From Bacteroidota bacterium (lineage in GTDB: Bacteria; Bacteroidota; Bacteroidia; Chitinophagales; UBA2359), in NCBI GenBank assembly GCA_020627525.1, contig JAHDGP010000337.1, positions 1 to 5,188 of the forward strand: a stretch of 5,188 nt of DNA, given 5' to 3'. Position numbers and translations under genes: made by a program. Each line of letters opens with the position of its first letter. Position 1 is the first letter of the stretch. The notes beneath the pieces were generated by a model. That model saw only the letters and a list, made by a program, of their open reading frames with translations. It ran no database searches and was not told the DNA's origin. Below, piece after piece: positions 1 through 5,188 of the stretch.

Positions 1-1223
1 GCTTCTTCCATAATTTTATATCTTCTCAATTCTAAAATCATTGAAAGTGGATTGATATTTATTGGGCATTCTTCTGCACAAGCATTGCAAGTTGTGCAAG
101 CATTTATTTCTTCTTTTGTAATGTAATCAAACAAAGACTTTCCATCATCGTGGTCTTTACCGTGTTCTTTTTCATTCTTCGTTTTATCTTCCATTCTATC
201 TCTCACTGCCATTACAATTGCACGAGGAGACAATACTTTTCCAGTTGAATTGGCAGGACAAGCAGCCGTACACCTTCCGCATTCTGTACAAGTATATGCC
301 GACAATAGCGTGGTCCACGGATAATCTTCTACATCTTTCGCACCAAATTTTGATTGTGTTTCTCCTTCTGCTGGAGCTTCCTCCATTGGCGCATTCGGGT
401 CCATCATCAATTTAATCTCTTTGGTAATTTCAGGCATGTTTGTCATCTTGCCCTTATTCTCCAAACTAGCAAAATATGTATTTGGAAAAGCAAGCATTAC
501 GTGTAAATGCTTTGAGTATGGCAAGTAATTCAAAAAGGCAAATACCGTTAAAATATGCAACCACCATCCAAATCTTTCCATTACCGTTAGTAAACCCGCT
601 GGCAGTCCATCAAACAAGTGAGCGAAAATGCCACTTACTACAAATGGATAAGTCGTTCCAGTTTGTTGCAAGTGCAAGGCTTGGTCGCCAACATTCATGC
701 AAAATACCCCAACTAGTAAAACCATCTCTAAGTACAAAATGATGTTACCATCTAGCTTGGGCCAACCGTTCATTTCCGGTTTTACAAACCTTGGTATTTT
801 TAGTAAGTTTCTTCTATATAAAAATGCTATTGTTGCCACAAAAGCGAGAACAGAAAGCATTTCAATCATATTGATGACCGCAACATAAATCCATCCTAAA
901 AAATTATTTTCAACAAGATGGTAAATAGCACGATGGGAACCCGTGATTCCATCAATAAAAATTTCTATCAACTCTATTTGTGTGAATAAAAAGGCAACAT
1001 ATATAAAGAGGTGCAAAACGGCAGGAATCCAGTTTTTGAACATCTTTTTCTGACCAAATGCAATTAAAAAGACGTTTTTCCAACGAGCACCACTATCTTT
1101 CGGATCAAAGTCTACTGACTTTCCCCTTCTGATATTGGTTACGATCTCCATATATTTCTTCCTCGCAAAAAATATTGTTACCGCAAAGGCAATTATAAAA
1201 AACAATATCTGTACAATTCTCAT
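1..1223 (-). CDS. Membrane-anchored dicluster [4Fe-4S] (Fe-S)-binding protein, HdrE/NarI-like N-terminus (partial, C-terminus beyond window)
   Basis: The frame is open from the ATG at 1223 to the left edge, giving 407 codons without a stop. The N-terminal part holds about five hydrophobic segments (about residues 3-20, 65-90, 108-135, 159-178 and 218-235). Histidines lie in or beside membrane segments (H71, H223, H239, H241), including a PYSKHLH motif. This resembles the cytochrome-b-like NarI/HdrE fold, so heme binding is possible but inferred. The C-terminal part carries two classical ferredoxin motifs, CTECGRCTAACP (C312, C315, C318, C322) and CTTCNACAEECP (C376, C379, C382, C386), each able to ligate a [4Fe-4S] cluster. 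Between the membrane and cluster parts lies an acidic, Pro/Ala-rich linker (about 265-300). The likely role is electron transfer between the quinone pool and a soluble Fe-S partner. In related genomes the next gene often encodes a CCG-domain (HdrB/LutA-like) subunit, which would lie off the left edge. The substrate is unknown. The start was chosen because the first hydrophobic helix begins right after it. A few tens of residues are probably missing. Confidence 0.9.
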   Translation of the reverse strand, partial: MRIVQILFFIIAFAVTIFFARKKYMEIVTNIRRGKSVDFDPKDSGARWKNVFLIAFGQKKMFKNWIPAVLHLFIYVAFLFTQIELIEIFIDGITGSHRAIYHLVENNFLGWIYVAVINMIEMLSVLAFVATIAFLYRRNLLKIPRFVKPEMNGWPKLDGNIILYLEMVLLVGVFCMNVGDQALHLQQTGTTYPFVVSGIFAHLFDGLPAGLLTVMERFGWWLHILTVFAFLNYLPYSKHLHVMLAFPNTYFASLENKGKMTNMPEITKEIKLMMDPNAPMEEAPAEGETQSKFGAKDVEDYPWTTLLSAYTCTECGRCTAACPANSTGKVLSPRAIVMAVRDRMEDKTKNEKEHGKDHDDGKSLFDYITKEEINACTTCNACAEECPININPLSMILELRRYKIMEE

Positions 1224-1385
1224 ATTTTATCAATTTCGCTTGAATAAGTGCGTGAACAAAAGTGATGAAGTATATAAAAATCATCTTCTTTTGAATTACT
1301 CGATTTCTTTTGTCCAAGTACTTACCCACAAAAATGCGAATAATAATTGAAATTGGATAATTGAAATTGGATATTTGGAGCTTGC
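1224..1385. other. Intergenic spacer between TPR gene and Fe-S gene
   Basis: This 162-base AT-rich spacer separates the TPR gene stop from the Fe-S gene start, both on the minus strand. It contains a short tandem repeat near the TPR stop. On the minus strand, CACTTTTG at 1264-1257 differs by one base from the Bacteroidota -7 consensus TAnnTTTG and lies 33 bases before the Fe-S start. No good -33 TTG is found at the right distance, so it is only a weak promoter candidate. No GC-rich hairpin with a T-run is seen. The spacer length suggests the Fe-S gene has its own promoter. Confidence 0.5.
1343..1373. repeat. 14-base tandem repeat, about 2.2 copies
   Basis: Two perfect head-to-tail copies of AATTGAAATTGGAT occupy 1345-1358 and 1359-1372. 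The 14-base periodicity extends two bases to the left and one to the right. It lies 13 bases past the stop codon of the TPR gene, in noncoding sequence. There is no dyad symmetry strong enough to suggest a terminator. It may be simple slippage or part of a small intergenic repeat family; the window alone cannot tell. Confidence 0.85.
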
Positions 1386-2198
1386 TTATGGTATTTCTTT
1401 GAGTAAAGCCTTTGCCTCCACTGTTTTACTGTTTTTTGTTGAGGAAATTTCATTCAAAACAGCCTTACATTTGTCAAATTCCTCTAATTTTAAATAGGTC
1501 ATCGCCATTTGCCACTGTGCTGCTTGTCTGTAGCTCGATTTCCCTTTAACAAGTTTTTCAAATATTGGAATGGCTTTATTCCCATTTCCCAATTCCAAGT
1601 ACGTCACTCCAAGATAAAATTGTCCTTCAGCATCATTTGGAAATGCTGCATTGTGTTTTGTTAAATTTTGAGCCGCTAAACTGTAATTCTCTTGAACAAA
1701 ATATTCTTGAGCTTTTATCAATAAAGCTTCCTCAGAAGGAATGTCACCTCTTGTTGTTTTGTGCCATTCAGGTACGTCTTGATAAGTTGCAAACAAATCT
1801 GATGAACTTTTATCCGAAGCCCAGGGATTATAAAATAATAAAGTAAATAGCAGAATAGCAGCGATTGAACATATTCCTCGAAAAACAACAGATTTATAAA
1901 AAGGAATGACTTTTCCCTCTTCTTCTTTTTTCCAGTTTTCTTTAATATCTTTTAATGCTGATTCATCCTGGCTTTCTGTAAAATATTGTTCACCATGAGC
2001 AGCTAATGTATTTTCTAATTTGATTCGGTCTTCAGCACCCTGAAAATGCGCTCGCATTTCATCTTCAACAGATTTATATAAATTCACTTCAGCAGCAAAA
2101 GCTTCGTCTTTTTCCATTCTCTGAATGAATTTTTCTAAAGCAGTTCCTGAGAGTTCACCATTCAAATATTGATCGATAAGTAAATATTGATCTTCCAT
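1386..2198 (-). CDS. Putative membrane-anchored anti-sigma factor with C-terminal TPR domain
   Basis: This 270-residue protein has three parts. Residues 1-50 form a short helical module (LIDQYLNGELSG, then EKFIQRMEKDEAFAAEV) of the kind found at the N-terminus of Bacteroidota anti-sigma factors. Residues 51-100 are charged and probably coiled. A single membrane segment spans about 105-123, preceded by basic residues (K96, K102, R107), which predicts N-terminus in the cytoplasm and C-terminus outside. Residues about 156-257 make three TPR-like helical hairpins (NYSLAAQNL, then GQFYLGVTYLELGNGNKAI, then AQWQMAMTYLKLEEFDKC). It starts 29 bases after the sigma factor stop on the same strand, which implies co-transcription. 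The inferred role is to hold the sigma factor inactive at the membrane, with the TPR part reporting envelope state or binding a partner. The zinc-binding HxxxCxxC signature of ZAS anti-sigma factors is absent: the only cysteines are C110, in the membrane, and C244. The anti-sigma function rests on context and N-terminal similarity; a plain TPR scaffold is the alternative. Confidence 0.8.
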   Translation of the reverse strand: MEDQYLLIDQYLNGELSGTALEKFIQRMEKDEAFAAEVNLYKSVEDEMRAHFQGAEDRIKLENTLAAHGEQYFTESQDESALKDIKENWKKEEEGKVIPFYKSVVFRGICSIAAILLFTLLFYNPWASDKSSSDLFATYQDVPEWHKTTRGDIPSEEALLIKAQEYFVQENYSLAAQNLTKHNAAFPNDAEGQFYLGVTYLELGNGNKAIPIFEKLVKGKSSYRQAAQWQMAMTYLKLEEFDKCKAVLNEISSTKNSKTVEAKALLKEIP

Positions 2199-2227
2199 TT
2201 TATAATTAAAAGTTAATCATTGTGCCA

Positions 2228-2821
2228 TCAAAATATTTTGAGACTTCTGTATTCAGGGTTGCTTTTTATCAGCTTCGTTAACCTAGCAATACATTCCACT
2301 TTCTTTTTTCTGGCATAACCATAAGAAATATTTAACTCTTCTGCAATGTCGTTAAGTGCCATGCCCTTCCAATTTCGTCGTAAAATATTTTTACAACTTT
2401 CTCCCAATTTATCAAACATTGCTGTGAACAGCTTTTTCCTATTATTTGCAATAACTGTTTCTTCTGCCTGGTCTTGCCCATCATTTTCTCCATATTCCTC
2501 CAATTCTCTAATTGTTACCCCTGCGTGTTTCTTTTTTCGCAATTGATTCAACCATTTATTTCTACAAATAAAATACAAATATGCATCAAATGGACAGGTT
2601 AATTTAAAATCTTTCTTTTTGCCTTGTTCATAAATATCAATCAATGCTTCTTGAAAAATATCTTGCGCATCTTTTTCTGTACCACTATTTTTTTTAACCA
2701 GGGTTATAATTTTTTTTGAAAATTTTTGATAAATCTCTCCTATTAATACTGGATCATTCTTACACAATCCAGCAATGTATTTATAATCTTCATGTTGCTC
2801 TATTTCATTCTGCTTCATCAT
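2228..2821 (-). CDS. RNA polymerase sigma factor, sigma-70 family (ECF type)
   Basis: The protein is 197 residues when started at the ATG at 2821, or 196 from the adjacent ATG at 2818. That is the usual size for an ECF sigma factor with regions 2 and 4 only. Region 2 spans about residues 25-98 and includes DAQDIFQEALIDIYEQ (51-66), the conserved core-binding helix, followed by YLYFICRNKWLNQLRKKK (81-98) for -10 recognition. An acidic linker (105-122) leads to region 4 (about 130-186). Its helix-turn-helix reads MALNDIAEELNISYGYARKK (154-173), with LGESCKNIL just before it and KVECIARL after it, a pattern common in Bacteroidota ECF sigmas. The frame continues upstream to a TTG at 2866, but those extra 15 residues (LCVNFSYIYFII) are hydrophobic, unlike a sigma N-terminus, and would consume the promoter region. 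The MM start is therefore preferred. It is the first gene of an apparent operon with the TPR protein and diverges from the secreted protein gene. Its regulon cannot be read from the window. Confidence 0.93.
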   Translation of the reverse strand: MMKQNEIEQHEDYKYIAGLCKNDPVLIGEIYQKFSKKIITLVKKNSGTEKDAQDIFQEALIDIYEQGKKKDFKLTCPFDAYLYFICRNKWLNQLRKKKHAGVTIRELEEYGENDGQDQAEETVIANNRKKLFTAMFDKLGESCKNILRRNWKGMALNDIAEELNISYGYARKKKVECIARLTKLIKSNPEYRSLKIF

Positions 2822-3008
2822 AATTATAAAATAAATATAAGAAAAATTAACACAAAGGGGTAACAATGTGCAAAAGACTGCTATCTGCTATTGAAAGCTT
2901 TAGGAATATAAGTGATAAGATCAAATTAACGTGCATTAATATTTTTTTTCAAAATAGAAATATACTAGTCATTTCTAAATAATTAACAAACAATTCAATT
3001 CGCAGATT
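2822..3008. promoter_or_regulatory. Divergent intergenic region carrying promoters of the sigma operon and the secreted protein gene
   Basis: These 187 very AT-rich bases separate the starts of two divergent genes, so promoters for both strands must lie here or overlap it. No exact TAnnTTTG -7 element with a well-placed TTG was found for either gene. On the minus strand TTAATTTG (2928-2921) is one mismatch away and TACCCCTTTG (2863-2854) has two extra bases. An imperfect dyad, ATTAA-CGTGCA-TTAAT, occupies 2925-2940 and is followed on the plus strand by an eight-base T-run (2942-2949). If the neighbouring ECF sigma drives these promoters, lack of the housekeeping consensus would be expected, but this is inference. 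Confidence 0.6.
2925..2940. repeat. Short imperfect inverted repeat, possible operator
   Basis: The arms ATTAA and TTAAT are perfect complements around a six-base centre CGTGCA, in which the inner G and C can also pair. It sits 69 bases before the secreted protein start and 104 bases before the sigma start. Five-base arms of A and T arise easily by chance in such AT-rich sequence, so a binding site is only a possibility. Confidence 0.25.
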
Positions 3009-5188
3009 ATGAAACAATTAAAATTCAAACAAAAATTCAATTTATCAAAATCTGTTTTGATATTAATGATTGGATTTTTTACAACGACTCTTTACTCCCA
3101 AATAACAAACACAATTCCCTGTACACCAAATAGCACTTTCTACCAAGTATTACAGGGAAATCAGTTTGTCAGTTATGATCCTTCAAGTCAAAACTTTAAT
3201 CTAATCCACACAAATTCGTTTGGCATCAATGGAATGGGTTACAATGTTCAAGACAATTTTATTTATGGCCTACAAGGACAAACAAACATTTTAGTAAAAG
3301 TAGGAAGTGATGGCATTTTTCAGAACTTGGGAACGGTTGCTGGATTGCCAAGTCCAGGCAGCTCCTCTTACTATACAGGTGACTTTGATTTAAACGGCAA
3401 CTTGTATGTCACAAATGCTAACATTACGGTAGTTTATAAAATTGATGTTTCTTCTAATTCAGTTACGAATACCTATTTCAACAGCACAGCAATAAATGTT
3501 GCGGACTTCGCTTTTTTACCAGCAACAGGCTTGTTTTATGGATTAGATAGTGCCACAAGTAATTTAGTTACTTTCGATCCGATTTCTGGTAATATTTCAA
3601 ATCTCGGTCCACTAAGTCCATCGGTAAACTGTGTAAATAGTTTTGGGGCAGCATTTGCAGACAATAATGGTAGTATATATTTTTTCTGTAATACAAATGG
3701 AACCTTATTCAAAGTTGATCCTTTTACTATGACCTCCACCCTAAATCATTCAACTAATATAATATTAAACGCCAATGATGGCGCCGCTTGTGCATTGTCA
3801 AATGGGCTACCATGTTCAAAAGGTCCATCAACCAATACATTTAGTGTGATATTAGATACACCTGATCCGAATAATGTAGATTTAAATGACAGAGGGTTTA
3901 ATGGTATACAAGAAAGCACTGGAGAATTCTGTATTGCAGGTGATTCATATACTTTTGGTACCCAGGATGTATTTGTCAATAAATTGGATGCTTCGGGCAA
4001 TCTAATAAACTCAATGGTGTGCAACAGTGCATCCAATAATTTTGAATCTGCATTGTGGATGAATGAAATTTTACCAGTTCCTTTTTCTGCTCCGAATGGT
4101 GGATATATTTATACCGGATATGCAGGTGTCAGCCCTGACCGAAATTTATTATTAAAAGCTACTGATAAAAATGGCTTGGTAATTTATGCCCAAGAATTTG
4201 GTGATAATAGTGGAGCAAATGAGACAGGCAATTGCGTTATCCAAGATCAGATTGGAGATTATGTCGCTGTTGGGAGTAAATCTTTTGGAGGTACAAATAC
4301 AATATATGCGACAGGGCTAAGCCAAAGCTTTTTCAACAAATGGACAATGGAGTATTTTATCCAGGGCAATGAAATTGCCTATTCTATTACAGAGGTACAA
4401 GGCTTGCAAGATCCTTTCGGATTACCTGTTTATGCCATAACAGGTAAAAGCAGAAACCAGGTTTTTATACTTCTGATTAATTCAACTGATGGATTTCCAT
4501 ATATTCCTCAAGTATTTTTGTTTGACCTTGATAATGATCCGCTCAGTGGAGAAGTAGCTTATTCAATAAATACAGATCAGTTCAATAATTTGATTGTTTC
4601 TGGAAAAGCTTATATACCAAATACCCAAGGCATTCCAATTGTAAACTCTGAAATTTTTGTTTTTAAAATAGAATTACCAGATTTATTAACATTGAATTTA
4701 TTTCCAATATGGCTAAAATATTATAACATATTAGGAAGTGACTTGGAATGTAGTAGACATATTTCAACGGATGCTGATAACAATTATATTCTTACAGGAG
4801 TTCAAAAAATTCCGAATGGTCCTGTTCCTCCAAATGGATTGCAAACTGGCGAATCATTTATTATGTCTTTAAAGGATGATGGTTCTGTTAATTGGGTCAA
4901 CGAGTATCTTGATCCCGATTACAATGGTTCTAGTGGCTATCGTGTGGAGCCTGTTTCAACAGGTGGATACTATATGACAGGAAGTATTTGGAAAAATTTA
5001 GACCCAGATGGTGATGGAGTTAACAGCAGCTTTAACGATCAATTTGCAGTTTGTACAGACCCAAATGGTTTGCTTGACAATTGTGATTGTTGTGCGCCTT
5101 TAGACATAGACGTTGTTACTTACATTACAGAGCCACAACCATTTCAGGTAGAGCTAGTAGAATATCAATCTCCTGATATTTGGTGGAT
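3009..5188 (+). CDS. Large secreted protein: DUF6923-like N-terminal domain plus propeller-like repeats (partial, C-terminus beyond window)
   Basis: The frame is open from the ATG at 3009 to the right edge, 726 codons without a stop. Residues 1-30 form a signal peptide: a basic start (MKQLKFKQKF), a hydrophobic core (VLILMIGFF) and a likely cleavage at LYS-Q. Residues about 38-262 resemble DUF6923, with a YQVLQGNQFVSYD opening, GLPSPG (112-117), GDFD (124-127), LYVTNAN and ANDGAAC (255-261). C38 and C261 bracket this domain. From about 270 onward there are irregular repeats in which a G-Y/F-x-x-x-G strand precedes a K-x-x-D/x-x-G strand. Examples are GEFCIAGD with FVNKLDASGNL (305-332), GGYIYTGY (364-371), NLIVSGK (527-533), NYILTG with FIMSLKDDGSVNW (592-629) and GGYYMTGS (652-659). 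They are reminiscent of beta-propeller blades. An Asp-rich DPDGDGVN loop (665-672) could bind calcium, and a CDCCAP motif (692-697) precedes the next, unseen domain. A surface or exported role, possibly through type IX secretion, is likely; the sorting domain, if any, is off the edge. No enzymatic motif is visible. Confidence 0.85.
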   Translation, partial: MKQLKFKQKFNLSKSVLILMIGFFTTTLYSQITNTIPCTPNSTFYQVLQGNQFVSYDPSSQNFNLIHTNSFGINGMGYNVQDNFIYGLQGQTNILVKVGSDGIFQNLGTVAGLPSPGSSSYYTGDFDLNGNLYVTNANITVVYKIDVSSNSVTNTYFNSTAINVADFAFLPATGLFYGLDSATSNLVTFDPISGNISNLGPLSPSVNCVNSFGAAFADNNGSIYFFCNTNGTLFKVDPFTMTSTLNHSTNIILNANDGAACALSNGLPCSKGPSTNTFSVILDTPDPNNVDLNDRGFNGIQESTGEFCIAGDSYTFGTQDVFVNKLDASGNLINSMVCNSASNNFESALWMNEILPVPFSAPNGGYIYTGYAGVSPDRNLLLKATDKNGLVIYAQEFGDNSGANETGNCVIQDQIGDYVAVGSKSFGGTNTIYATGLSQSFFNKWTMEYFIQGNEIAYSITEVQGLQDPFGLPVYAITGKSRNQVFILLINSTDGFPYIPQVFLFDLDNDPLSGEVAYSINTDQFNNLIVSGKAYIPNTQGIPIVNSEIFVFKIELPDLLTLNLFPIWLKYYNILGSDLECSRHISTDADNNYILTGVQKIPNGPVPPNGLQTGESFIMSLKDDGSVNWVNEYLDPDYNGSSGYRVEPVSTGGYYMTGSIWKNLDPDGDGVNSSFNDQFAVCTDPNGLLDNCDCCAPLDIDVVTYITEPQPFQVELVEYQSPDIWW

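Noticed and set aside
218..888. Three short plus-strand open frames within the Fe-S gene
   Set aside because: They are antisense to a gene with clear membrane segments and two ferredoxin motifs, and show no domain or start context of their own.
1105..1329. Minus-strand open frame of 74 codons overlapping the start of the Fe-S gene
   Set aside because: It starts with GTG, and more than half of it overlaps the well-supported Fe-S gene in another frame, with no recognisable domain.
1565..1846. Plus-strand open frame antisense to the TPR gene
   Set aside because: The opposite strand encodes a coherent TPR protein, so this is a shadow frame.
2346..2546. Plus-strand open frame antisense to the sigma factor
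   Set aside because: It is a shadow of the conserved region 4 and linker of the sigma factor.
2854..2863. TACCCCTTTG on the minus strand as the -7 promoter element of the sigma operon
   Set aside because: It has four bases rather than two between TA and TTTG, and no TTG is found at the required distance upstream.
2822..2866. N-terminal extension of the sigma factor from a TTG at 2866
   Set aside because: It adds 15 hydrophobic residues atypical of a sigma factor, uses a rare start codon and occupies the likely promoter or leader, while two ATG codons sit at 2821 and 2818 in the expected place.
2925..2949. Inverted repeat followed by a T-run as an intrinsic terminator
   Set aside because: The stem is only five A/T pairs, and no plus-strand gene lies upstream in the window that it could terminate.
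3536..4036. Two minus-strand open frames opposite the secreted protein gene
   Set aside because: They lie entirely inside a continuous 726-codon frame with a signal peptide and recognisable domain motifs.

Overview
The window suggests an AT-rich member of the Bacteroidota, most likely from the Saprospiria. The evidence is the AT-rich upstream regions without clear Shine-Dalgarno sequences, an ECF-type sigma factor paired with a membrane-anchored TPR protein, and a large secreted protein with a DUF6923-like N-terminal domain followed by propeller-like repeats. The lineage is inferred from protein style, not from a marker gene.

Layout: three genes lie on the minus strand, read from right to left. 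The sigma factor (2821-2228) comes first, then a putative anti-sigma/TPR protein (2198-1386), then a membrane-anchored dicluster [4Fe-4S] oxidoreductase subunit (1223 to the left edge, C-terminus cut off). A 187-base AT-rich divergent intergenic region (2822-3008) separates the sigma factor from a large plus-strand gene (3009 to the right edge, C-terminus cut off). That gene encodes a secreted protein of at least 726 residues. Both edge genes are open reading frames that run off the window. They have no stop codon inside it and would be missed by a finder that requires complete ORFs.

How the genes may work together: the sigma factor and TPR protein are 29 bases apart and look like one operon, a sigma/anti-sigma style pair. 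The TPR domain is predicted to sit outside the inner membrane, where it could sense envelope state. The divergently transcribed secreted protein shares their upstream region and is a plausible regulatory target or partner, but this rests on gene order alone. The Fe-S gene is separated from the TPR gene by 162 bases containing a short tandem repeat and is probably an independent housekeeping electron-transfer gene. No RNA genes, CRISPR arrays, insertion sequences or convincing intrinsic terminators were seen. The nearest thing to an undescribed system is the sigma/TPR/secreted-protein cluster.
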